Assembly: GCA_900321915.1 (NCBI GenBank)
Contig: ONXW01000322.1
Span: 1-5,994, forward strand
Reading direction: 5' to 3'
Source of the DNA: an uncultured Eubacteriales bacterium
GTDB taxonomy: Bacteria; Bacillota; Clostridia; Lachnospirales; Lachnospiraceae
DNA: 5,994 nucleotides
Numbering within the stretch: the stretch's first letter is position 1; each line of letters begins with the position of its first letter. A model generated the notes under the pieces. That model had not been told where the DNA came from. It did not search any database and worked only from the letters and a program-made list of their open reading frames with translations. The position numbers and the translations under genes are program-made. Positions 1-5,994 of the stretch are shown in pieces.

Positions 1-378
1 AAGAACGGCAGCAGCTATACCGGCGTCATCACGGAGGTCAGCTCCATGGTGGACGCGGCCACCGGCCTGTTCAAGGTGAAGGCCTCGGTGGACAATGCCA
101 ACGCGCTGGCCACAGGCGCCACGGTGAAGCTCTATGTCACCTCCGAACAGTCGGAAAATACCATGGTTATCCCGACGAAAGCCGTTTCCTATTCCGGCGG
201 CCAGGCCTATGTCTATATCCTGGACGGGGAAGATGTGCACGAGATTCCCATCAAGGTGGGAGTCTACGATTCCGAGAAAACGGAGGTCCTGGAAGGCCTG
301 ACGAAGAAGGATGAAGTGATTGTGACCTGGACGTCTGAGCTCTTTGAGGGCGCAAAGGCGCAGAAGAAGGAGGCGTAA
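1..378 (+). CDS. RND efflux periplasmic adaptor (membrane fusion protein), C-terminal part only
   Basis: The frame is open from base 1 and ends at TAA 376-378, so this is the last 125 residues of a protein whose start lies outside the window; the ATG at 46 is internal. The first ~45 residues match the end of the adaptor beta-barrel domain: a G-V-I-T-E-V-S strand, a D-x-x-T-G-L-F-K-V turn, then N-A-L-A-T-G-A-T-V-K-L in place of the usual 'L.pGm.v.v'. Next comes the membrane-proximal domain: V-I-P-T-K-A-V, a Y-V-Y-I-L-D-G strand, and an E-V-L-E-G-L-T-K-K-D-E-V-I-V segment (usual form 'GL..Gd.Vv'). The tail is lysine- and alanine-rich. In this family (AcrA/MexA/HlyD_D23 type) the protein links the RND pump to the exit duct. 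The lipoyl and hairpin domains, and any signal peptide or lipobox, are upstream. The downstream permease and TolC-like genes support the call. In a monoderm cell it would sit outside the cytoplasmic membrane. Confidence 0.9.
   Translation, partial: KNGSSYTGVITEVSSMVDAATGLFKVKASVDNANALATGATVKLYVTSEQSENTMVIPTKAVSYSGGQAYVYILDGEDVHEIPIKVGVYDSEKTEVLEGLTKKDEVIVTWTSELFEGAKAQKKEA
367..373 (+). promoter_or_regulatory. Ribosome binding site of the RND permease, inside the adaptor's 3' end
   Basis: AAGGAGG lies 8 bases before the ATG at 382 and is encoded by the last codons of the adaptor gene, before its TAA. With only 3 bases between stop and start, translational coupling of adaptor and permease is likely. 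Confidence 0.85.
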
Positions 379-381
379 CGG

Positions 382-3300
382 ATGGGACTTACGAAACTGG
401 TTCTCCGGCGCCCGGTCACCACATTCCTGGTTGTGCTGTGCCTGATCGTGTTCGGAAGCTCTTCCCTGCTGTCCTCCAAGCTGGAGCTGACGCCGGATAT
501 GGAACTGCCGATGATGGTAGTTTACGCCATGTATCCGGGCGCGGCTCCGGAGGATGTCAGCGAGCTGGTGACAAAGCCGATAGAGGACAATCTGTCGACG
601 CTCAACAATGTGAAACAGACCACAAGCTATTCCATGGAAAATGTCTCCTTTGTCCTGCTGCAGTATGAGTACGGCACAAATATGGACAAAGCCTACACGG
701 ACCTGAAGAAAAGCATGGACATCGTGAAGGCGACGCTTCCCGACGACGTGGAGACGCCGACGATCGTGGAGTTTGATATCAATTCCATGGCGTCCCTGAC
801 CATCGCCGTCAACAATGACGCGGCGTCGAACCTATACAATTATGTGAATGACAACATCGTGCCCGAGATTGAGAAGCTGGGGTCCGTGGCGAGCGTGGAC
901 GTCAGCGGCGGCCGGGAAGAGTATATCAAGGTCGAGGTGATCCCGGAGAAGCTGGCGCAGTACCACCTGAGCATCAGCTCCGTCGCGAACGCGGTGGCGA
1001 CCGCGGACCTGTCCTACCCGGCGGGGACGGTGAAGGTGGGAAACCAAAAGCTGTCTGTATCCACCGGCGTGGATTTTGACGACATGGAGAGCCTGAAGCA
1101 GATTCCCATCACCCTTGCCTCGGGCGACGTCATTTACCTGCAGGATGTGGCAAATGTCAATACGTCCCTGAAAGAGGCGGCCGGCATCGGGCGGTATAAC
1201 GGGCAGGACACCATCGCCCTGGGAATCCACATGCAGGATTCCAGTTCCGCATCCGAGCTGTCCCGGGATGTTCTCAGGACCATCGACCGTCTGAAGGAAG
1301 AAAATGAAAACCTGAAGGCCGTTGTGGTCTATGACAGCAGTGATTCCATCAACTCCGCCCTGGGAACGGTGATGAAGACCATGGTGGCGGCGGTCATTAT
1401 CTCGATGATCATCATTTTCCTGTTCTTCGGGGATATCAAGGCTTCCATGATTGTCGGCACGTCGATCCCGTTTTCGATCCTGACGGCCCTGATCGCCATG
1501 AGCGCCATGGGATTCTCGCTGAACGTGGTTACCCTGGGCGCGCTGGTGCTGGGCGTCGGTATGATGGTGGACAACTCCATCGTCGTCCTGGAGAGCTGCT
1601 TCCGCGCAACGGAAGGAAAGGGCTTCGCGGAGTTCCACTCGGCAGCCCTGGAGGGAAGCGCCATCGTGCTGGCCTCCATCATCGGGTCGACCATAACCAC
1701 CTGCGTAGTGTTCCTGCCCCTGGCGATGATGCAGGGACTTTCCGGACAGCTGTTCAAGCCCCTGGGCTTTACCATTGTGTTCTGTATGCTGGCATCCCTC
1801 GTCTCGGCAATGACTCTGGTGCCGCTGTGCTATACCCTGTACAGGCCGACAGAGAAGACGACGGCGCCGCTTTCCGGCATTGTCGCGGAGATGCAGAAGG
1901 ATTACCGCTGGCTGATGAAAAAGATCCTTCCCAGGACAAAGACGGTTATGATCGTAACGCTGCTGCTCCTTCTGGTTTCCTTCGGGCTGGCGACCCAGGT
2001 CCGGACGGAGCTGATGCCGGAGACGGACGGCGGGCAGATCCAGGTGACCGTCGGCCTGAGACCGGGCATCACGGTGGATGCCGCGAACGGGGTGCTGGAA
2101 CAGGTGGAGGAGTTTGTCCGGGAGGACGAGGATGTAGAGTCCTATATGCTCTCTTACGGAAGCACAGGCCTCTCCGTTTCCCAGGGTTCCGACGCGACCC
2201 TGACAGCCTACCTGAAGGATGAAAGGAAGCGCACCACGAAGGACATCATCAATGAGTGGAAGCCTGTTCTCACCGCGCTGCCGGACAGCAATATTTCCCT
2301 GAAGATGGCTTCGGATACCCAGATGTCTTCCTACAGCACAAATGACGTGGAATATATCCTGAAGGGCACGCAGTACGAGGATCTCAAGCGCGTTTCCGGG
2401 GAAGTGACAGAAGCGCTGAAGGCCCGGCCGGAGGTGACAAAGATCCACTCCACACTGGAAAATTCCGCGCCGGTAATCCAGATCGCGGTAGACCCGCTGA
2501 AGGCGCAGGCCGAGGGACTGACGGCGGCCCAGGTGGGCGGCACGGTCAATATGATGCTCAGCGGAAAAGAAGCCACCACCCTCGATGTGGACGGCGAGGA
2601 TATCAGCGTTATGGTTGAGTACGCCGATGACGAGTACGATACCATCGACAAGGTGCGGGGCATTGTCCTGCAGTCGCCCGCGGGAACCTCCGTCGCCCTG
2701 ACGGACATTGCGGACATCTATTTCAAGGACAGCCCGACCTATATTATCCGGGATGACCGGGAGTACCGGGTGACCATATCGGGATCCTTCACCGACGCGG
2801 TGTCGGAGAAGGAGAAGAAGATGCTGGAAGACAGGATTTACGAGGAGACGGTGGTCCCGAACCTGACGGCCGGGATCTCCCGGAGCACCAATCAGCAGGT
2901 CCAGATGCAGAATGAAGAGTTCAGCTCTCTCGGAAACGCCATCCTGACGGCTATTTTCCTGGTGTTCGTGGTCATGGCCGCTCAGTTTGAGTCCCCGAAG
3001 TTCTCTTTCATGGTCATGACAACGATCCCGTTCTCCCTGATCGGTGTTTTCGGGGCGCTGTTCCTGTTTGACGTCTCCATCAGCATGACGTCCCTCCTGG
3101 GATTCCTGATGCTGGTCGGAACCGTCGTAAACGCCGGAATCCTCTATGTGGACACGGCGAACCTGTACAAGAATACCATGGACGTGGATACAGCCCTGAT
3201 CGAGGCGGGCGCGACGAGACTCCGCCCGATTCTCATGACAACGCTGACTACGGTCCTTTCCATGGTCCCCATGGCGCTGGGCCTGGGGCGGAGCGGGGAG

Positions 3301-3432
3301 GTCATGCAGGGCCTTGCCATGGTCAATGTCGGCGGCCTGTTTGCTTCCACCGTGCTGTCGCTGATGATGCTTCCTGTGTACTATAAACTGATGAACCGGG
3401 GCAAGAAGGACGAGATCCCGGATCTTGACTGA
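382..3432 (+). CDS. Efflux RND transporter permease subunit, HAE1/AcrB-like
   Basis: This 1016-residue protein has the normal HAE1 length and layout: TM1 near 12-30, a first large porter loop (~31-330), TM2-TM6 (~331-482), an amphipathic linker, TM7 (~520-538), a second porter loop (~540-848) and TM8-TM12 (~851-1000). Family marks include P-G-A-A-P-E-D-V near 52-59, G-M-M-V-D-N-S-I-V-V-L-E in TM4 (393-404), and R-L-R-P-I-L-M-T in TM11 (946-953). It should export amphipathic compounds by proton antiport as a trimer; the substrate is not deducible. In the proton relay, D397 matches AcrB D407, but N398 stands where AcrB has D408 and V916 where it has K940; R946 and T953 match R971 and T978. The start is set by AAGGAGG 8 bases upstream and by TM1 directly after a short basic N-terminus. 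SwrC-like pumps of Gram-positives are the nearest functional comparison, but here adaptor and TolC-like partners are co-encoded. Confidence 0.96.
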   Translation: MGLTKLVLRRPVTTFLVVLCLIVFGSSSLLSSKLELTPDMELPMMVVYAMYPGAAPEDVSELVTKPIEDNLSTLNNVKQTTSYSMENVSFVLLQYEYGTNMDKAYTDLKKSMDIVKATLPDDVETPTIVEFDINSMASLTIAVNNDAASNLYNYVNDNIVPEIEKLGSVASVDVSGGREEYIKVEVIPEKLAQYHLSISSVANAVATADLSYPAGTVKVGNQKLSVSTGVDFDDMESLKQIPITLASGDVIYLQDVANVNTSLKEAAGIGRYNGQDTIALGIHMQDSSSASELSRDVLRTIDRLKEENENLKAVVVYDSSDSINSALGTVMKTMVAAVIISMIIIFLFFGDIKASMIVGTSIPFSILTALIAMSAMGFSLNVVTLGALVLGVGMMVDNSIVVLESCFRATEGKGFAEFHSAALEGSAIVLASIIGSTITTCVVFLPLAMMQGLSGQLFKPLGFTIVFCMLASLVSAMTLVPLCYTLYRPTEKTTAPLSGIVAEMQKDYRWLMKKILPRTKTVMIVTLLLLLVSFGLATQVRTELMPETDGGQIQVTVGLRPGITVDAANGVLEQVEEFVREDEDVESYMLSYGSTGLSVSQGSDATLTAYLKDERKRTTKDIINEWKPVLTALPDSNISLKMASDTQMSSYSTNDVEYILKGTQYEDLKRVSGEVTEALKARPEVTKIHSTLENSAPVIQIAVDPLKAQAEGLTAAQVGGTVNMMLSGKEATTLDVDGEDISVMVEYADDEYDTIDKVRGIVLQSPAGTSVALTDIADIYFKDSPTYIIRDDREYRVTISGSFTDAVSEKEKKMLEDRIYEETVVPNLTAGISRSTNQQVQMQNEEFSSLGNAILTAIFLVFVVMAAQFESPKFSFMVMTTIPFSLIGVFGALFLFDVSISMTSLLGFLMLVGTVVNAGILYVDTANLYKNTMDVDTALIEAGATRLRPILMTTLTTVLSMVPMALGLGRSGEVMQGLAMVNVGGLFASTVLSLMMLPVYYKLMNRGKKDEIPDLD

Positions 3433-3433
3433 G

Positions 3434-3469
3434 ACGGCATATGTACCCGCATGGGAACGGGCCTGCCGT
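3434..3469 (+). other. Possible hairpin between permease and first TolC-like gene
   Basis: ACGGCA (3434-3439) pairs perfectly with TGCCGT (3464-3469). Inside it, CCCG (3446-3449) can pair with CGGG (3458-3461), or CCC (3446-3448) with GGG (3453-3455) around GCAT. No T-run follows, so it is not an intrinsic terminator. The stem ends four bases before the Shine-Dalgarno of the next gene, so an effect on its translation or on mRNA processing is possible. Short stems arise by chance in G+C-rich DNA. Confidence 0.35.
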
Positions 3470-3472
3470 GTC

Positions 3473-3478
3473 GGGAGG
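3473..3478 (+). promoter_or_regulatory. Ribosome binding site that fixes the first TolC-like start
   Basis: GGGAGG sits 6 bases before ATG 3485. It favours that ATG over the in-frame TTG at 3425, which overlaps the permease stop, has no comparable upstream site, and would put 20 extra residues ahead of an otherwise textbook signal peptide. Confidence 0.8.
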
Positions 3479-3484
3479 CGGAAA

Positions 3485-4645
3485 ATGAGAAAAGATAAGA
3501 GAAGACGGGCGGCGCTTATCGCGGCGGTTTTCCTCTGCCTTGTGCCGGCTGGCCCGGCATACGCGGCGGGGCCCGGCTCCACGGACGAGGAGCTGGAGCA
3601 GGATATGGCGCTGCAGGCCAGGCTTCAGGATAATGTGCTGGAGTTTGATGAGATTGCCGGGCGCATCGAGAAGTACAATCCGACCTATAAGAATACGAGA
3701 AATACCATCAACGCTGCGGTCCTGAACATGGACGCGGCGGATCTGCTGACGGAGGAGGCCTCTGACCTGATGGACGAAGCCCGGGAGATCCGGGAGGATG
3801 ACCGGGTCCTCTATGAGGAATACCGGTCCATGTCCCACGCGCTGCGGAGGGAAGCCCAGAAGATGACGAACGGGGAGCTCCCGACCGCGCAGAAAAACAC
3901 CCTTCTGCAGGTGCGGGGATCGCTGGCCCGGGTTGTGGAAAACCTGCTGATACAGTATCACACCGTGGCGGCGCAGACGGAAGTGGCCCAGAAAGCGGTG
4001 GAGCTTGCCCAGGCTAATGTGAACATGCAGATGAACCTGGCGGCGGCGGGGCTGGCGTCCCAGGCTGACGTCCTCTCGGCCGAACAGGGTCTTCTGTCCG
4101 CGCAGAAGGGGCTGGAGCAGGCGTCCTCGGGCCTTCTGACCATACGGCAGAACATCCAGGTGCTGCTGGGCTGGAATGCGGACGACCCGGTGGAATTTGC
4201 CCCTATCCCGGACGCGGACATGGCGAGGATCATGGCCATGAATCCCGCGGCGGACAGCGCGGCGGCCATCGGGACCAACTACGACCTGCGGAGCGTTAAG
4301 AACGCCTCCGCAAAAGGCGCCGTAAACCGGGCGGTTAAGAAGAGGAATGTTTCCGTGTCGGAGCAGACCATACAGTCCGCCATGGAAAAGCTGTACCGCG
4401 AGGTGGAGGCGAAGCTCCAGGGAGTGCAGGCTTCCGAGAGCAGCTGGCAGGCGGCGCAGAATGACATGAACGCCGCAAACCGGAAAATGTCCCTGGGAAT
4501 GATGGGACGGATCGAGTACCTGAACGCGGAGCTTTCGTACCTGAACGCGAAAGCGGCGCATGAAAGCGCAAGGCTTGCGCTGGTAAAGGCAGTGCAGGAT
4601 TATGACTGGGCGATGCACGGACTGATCTCCGAGTCGTCCTATTAA
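3485..4645 (+). CDS. TolC-family protein, first of two; lacks recognisable beta-barrel strands
   Basis: From ATG 3485 the product is 386 residues. It begins with a Sec signal peptide: basic K-D-K-R-R-R, a hydrophobic core (~9-23), and A-Y-A just before a likely cut after residue 27. C18 is not in a lipobox, so it is probably not a lipoprotein. The mature protein is mostly helix-forming and has the TolC-family two-fold repeat: an N-P-T-Y segment (65-68), a tip A-G-L-A-S-Q-A-D-V-L (188-197), L-L-G-W closing the first half (227-230), and a second tip L-G-M-M-G-R-I-E-Y-L-N-A (337-348) followed by a long helix ending D-Y-D-W-A-M. OMF proteins form the exit duct of tripartite pumps, with such tips docking on the adaptor. 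E. coli TolC has paired beta strands in each repeat; here residues ~70-150 look helical and charged, and only ~73 residues separate the second repeat's start from its tip. The place after the permease supports an efflux role. Export and helical fold are fairly certain; a true TolC-like channel is not proven. Confidence 0.85.
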   Translation: MRKDKRRRAALIAAVFLCLVPAGPAYAAGPGSTDEELEQDMALQARLQDNVLEFDEIAGRIEKYNPTYKNTRNTINAAVLNMDAADLLTEEASDLMDEAREIREDDRVLYEEYRSMSHALRREAQKMTNGELPTAQKNTLLQVRGSLARVVENLLIQYHTVAAQTEVAQKAVELAQANVNMQMNLAAAGLASQADVLSAEQGLLSAQKGLEQASSGLLTIRQNIQVLLGWNADDPVEFAPIPDADMARIMAMNPAADSAAAIGTNYDLRSVKNASAKGAVNRAVKKRNVSVSEQTIQSAMEKLYREVEAKLQGVQASESSWQAAQNDMNAANRKMSLGMMGRIEYLNAELSYLNAKAAHESARLALVKAVQDYDWAMHGLISESSY

Positions 4646-4650
4646 GGAGG
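4644..4650 (+). promoter_or_regulatory. Ribosome binding site of the second TolC-like gene, overlapping the previous stop
   Basis: AAGGAGG shares its two A bases with the TAA stop (4643-4645) of the first TolC-like gene and lies 5 bases before ATG 4656. An ATG at 4651 is out of frame and ends after two codons. The arrangement suggests coupled translation of the pair. Confidence 0.85.
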
Positions 4651-4655
4651 ATGCC

Positions 4656-5921
4656 ATGAAAAATATCCGGACCCGCGCGGCGGCAGCCGCGCTGTCCCTG
4701 GTGTGCCTGGCGGCGTCGCCCATGACGGCGCTGGCGGACAGCCCGCAGTTCGCCCACGATGAGGCGACCTGGGCCAGGCTCAGGGACAATGTGATGGAGT
4801 ACGATGAACTTCAGATGCTGGTGGAGGAGTATAACCCTTACTACCTGAACAACCAGGGGACCTACCAGCAGGGAAGGTCCGTGAAGGACAAAAACGAAAT
4901 CCGGCAGACCCAGTATGACAATGCCAGCGATCTGGCGGATTCCGCGGAGGATCTACGGGATACGGCGGATACCATGAAGGACGCCCTGGAGATGATGAGC
5001 GACATGGCGGTGGCGGTCACTCTGGATTCAGCCACGAAAAAGCAGATTTCCGGCATGAGCTCCGCCTACGCGTCCCTGATGGCCGCTGCAGCCATGATAG
5101 AGCAGTCATCGGTTTCCACCAGGCAGTCCGCCGACGCCAGCTATGAGGACAGCGAAACCCAGAAGCTGGCGCACCAGAATACCCAGACGGGACTGGTGGT
5201 GCAGACCCAGGGGCTGTTTGCCTCCTACAATCTGGCGAGGAAATCCCTGGGAACCATGCAGCAGAACCTGGCTCTGGCGGAGCAGTCCCTGGCGATGACC
5301 CAGAGGCAGCAGGCAGTGGGACTGGCGACGGCGACGGATGTGCTGAAGGCCCAGAATTCGGTGCAGTCCCTGCAGTCCGGCATCACCTCCACGGAGGCCA
5401 ATGTGGAAAACCTCAGGCAGCAGCTCTGCCTGGCCACCGGATGGAAGTACAATGACCAGCCGGTGATTGAGGACCTGCCGAAGGCGAATGCCGCGATTAT
5501 TGCGGGCCTGAACCCGGATCTGGACGCCCAGACGGCCGTGGACAACAACATTTCCCTGAAAATCAACCGGAGGCTCCTGGCCAACATGGAGGAGGGCTCC
5601 ACAGAGAAAAGGAATATGGAGCGGACCATCGCGAACCAGGAACAGAACATCCGGTCTTCGGTCAGGACCATGTACAATACCGTTGTGATGGACAACACAG
5701 CCCTGCAGGCTGCGCAGGCCGCCCTCGTCACGGAGACGAAGAACATGTCCATTGCGGATACCAAAATGCAGCTCGGCATGATCAGCAGCCTGGAATACCT
5801 GAATGCCCAGATTTCCCTCGCGTCCCGCCAGATTGAGATGGAGACGGCGGACATGAACCTGCAGCAGGCGCTGGAAAGCTACCAGTGGGCCATGAACGGC
5901 TATATCGCTTCTGTGCAGTAA
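4656..5921 (+). CDS. TolC-family protein, second of two; lacks recognisable beta-barrel strands
   Basis: The product is 421 residues with a Sec signal peptide: K-N-I-R-T-R, a hydrophobic core, and A-L-A before D28. It is a diverged tandem paralogue of the preceding gene: both share an A-R-L-x-D-N-V-x-E-[FY]-D-E block followed by E-x-Y-N-P-x-Y, a G-L-A-[ST] tip, a G-W at the end of repeat one, L-G-M-x-x-x-x-E-Y-L-N-A, and a Y-x-W-A-M-x-G C-terminus. Tip one is V-G-L-A-T-A-T-D-V-L (221-230), very close to the V-G-L motif by which TolC/OprM-type ducts meet the adaptor; tip two is L-G-M-I-S-S-L-E-Y-L (373-382). The first repeat is ~36 residues longer than in its neighbour and includes a Met- and Asp-rich helical stretch (~96-120) and an Ala/Ser-rich one (~132-165). 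Strand-like sequence is absent in both repeats; repeat two has only a short charged turn near 310-320. The likely role is the wall-side exit duct of the pump, alone or with its neighbour. No outer-membrane anchor is visible. Confidence 0.87.
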   Translation: MKNIRTRAAAAALSLVCLAASPMTALADSPQFAHDEATWARLRDNVMEYDELQMLVEEYNPYYLNNQGTYQQGRSVKDKNEIRQTQYDNASDLADSAEDLRDTADTMKDALEMMSDMAVAVTLDSATKKQISGMSSAYASLMAAAAMIEQSSVSTRQSADASYEDSETQKLAHQNTQTGLVVQTQGLFASYNLARKSLGTMQQNLALAEQSLAMTQRQQAVGLATATDVLKAQNSVQSLQSGITSTEANVENLRQQLCLATGWKYNDQPVIEDLPKANAAIIAGLNPDLDAQTAVDNNISLKINRRLLANMEEGSTEKRNMERTIANQEQNIRSSVRTMYNTVVMDNTALQAAQAALVTETKNMSIADTKMQLGMISSLEYLNAQISLASRQIEMETADMNLQQALESYQWAMNGYIASVQ

Positions 5922-5936
5922 AGAGCGGCGTGAATG

Positions 5937-5965
5937 TTGAAGACGGTTCCGAACTGTGATATAGT
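5937..5965 (+). promoter_or_regulatory. Sigma-70/SigA-type promoter candidate with extended -10
   Basis: TTGAAG (5937-5942) and TATAGT (5960-5965) are separated by exactly 17 bases, and TG at 5957-5958 makes an extended -10. Transcription would begin near 5972 and run out of the window. The spacer holds a short dyad, GTTC-C-GAAC (5946-5954). The site lies 15 bases after the last stop and no terminator is seen between, so it probably drives a following gene that is not in view. Confidence 0.55.
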
Positions 5966-5973
5966 TATGTGGA

Positions 5974-5988
5974 GTATGCGGGGCATAC
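5974..5988 (+). repeat. Perfect 6-base inverted repeat at the predicted transcription start
   Basis: GTATGC (5974-5979) and GCATAC (5983-5988) flank a GGG loop. It falls at about +1 to +16 of the promoter candidate. It could be a repressor operator or a small 5'-leader hairpin. No T-run follows on either strand, so an intrinsic terminator is unlikely. The window ends six bases later. Confidence 0.45.
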
Positions 5989-5994
5989 GGAAAA

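Noticed and set aside
3425..3453. TTGACT as a -35 box of an internal promoter for the duct genes
   Set aside because: At 17 bases downstream the sequence is CGCATG, which is not a -10. TATGTA at 3440 is only 9 bases away.
3425..3484. N-terminal extension of the first TolC-like gene from TTG 3425
   Set aside because: It overlaps the permease stop, lacks a clear ribosome binding site, and would bury the signal peptide behind 20 residues. ATG 3485 has GGGAGG at 6 bases.
832..3582. Very long antisense open frame (916 residues) across the permease gene
   Set aside because: Its translation is rich in His, Arg, Gln and Gly with no domain-like pattern, and it lies opposite a clearly real RND gene. 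Long antisense frames are expected in G+C-rich coding DNA.
3323..4789. Antisense open frame of 488 residues across the first TolC-like gene
   Set aside because: The composition is again shadow-like (His, Arg, Leu, Pro), and no ribosome binding site or recognisable domain is seen. The plus-strand gene has a signal peptide and family motifs.
5974..5994. Intrinsic terminator of the operon
   Set aside because: The stem is short, followed by GGAAAA rather than a T-run, and lies downstream of a good promoter. The minus strand has no T-run after the stem either.

Overview
The window carries the 3' part of a single plus-strand operon that encodes an RND-type tripartite efflux system. The order is adaptor (membrane fusion protein, 5' end cut off by the window edge), full-length HAE1-type RND permease, then two tandem TolC-family proteins. 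Gaps are 3 bases (adaptor to permease), 52 bases (permease to first TolC-like) and 10 bases (between the TolC-like genes). Each internal gene has a strong purine-rich Shine-Dalgarno. After the last stop, 73 bases remain; they hold a good promoter candidate with an extended -10 and two small dyads, probably for a gene beyond the edge.

The likely source is a monoderm Firmicute of the class Clostridia, perhaps a gut Lachnospiraceae or relative. Reasons: AAGGAGG-type ribosome binding sites at 5-8 bases, G+C in the mid-to-high 50s (three lines counted by hand), and the flavour of the RND protein (DN instead of DD in TM4, no lysine in TM10). This is inference from pattern, not a database match.

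Permease and adaptor look conventional. The two TolC-like proteins do not. Both have a cleavable signal peptide, the TolC family's two-fold internal repeat and helical-hairpin tip motifs (GL..xDVL and LGM...EYLNA), but I find no stretch resembling the beta strands that form TolC's outer-membrane barrel. In the second repeat the strand region is essentially deleted, about 70 residues shorter than E. coli TolC; in the first it is replaced by polar, helix-like sequence. A barrel-less alpha-helical conduit would suit a cell with no outer membrane, with the adaptor and exit duct standing in the cell wall. This is the main observation of the window.

Proposed working model (inference): the permease uses the proton gradient to expel an amphipathic substrate, its large loops face the exterior or wall space, the adaptor wraps the permease, and the two TolC-like proteins stack tip-to-tip on the adaptor, possibly as a hetero-oligomer. 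The substrate cannot be read from the sequence. Long antisense reading frames across the permease and TolC-like genes are shadows of G+C-rich coding sequence.
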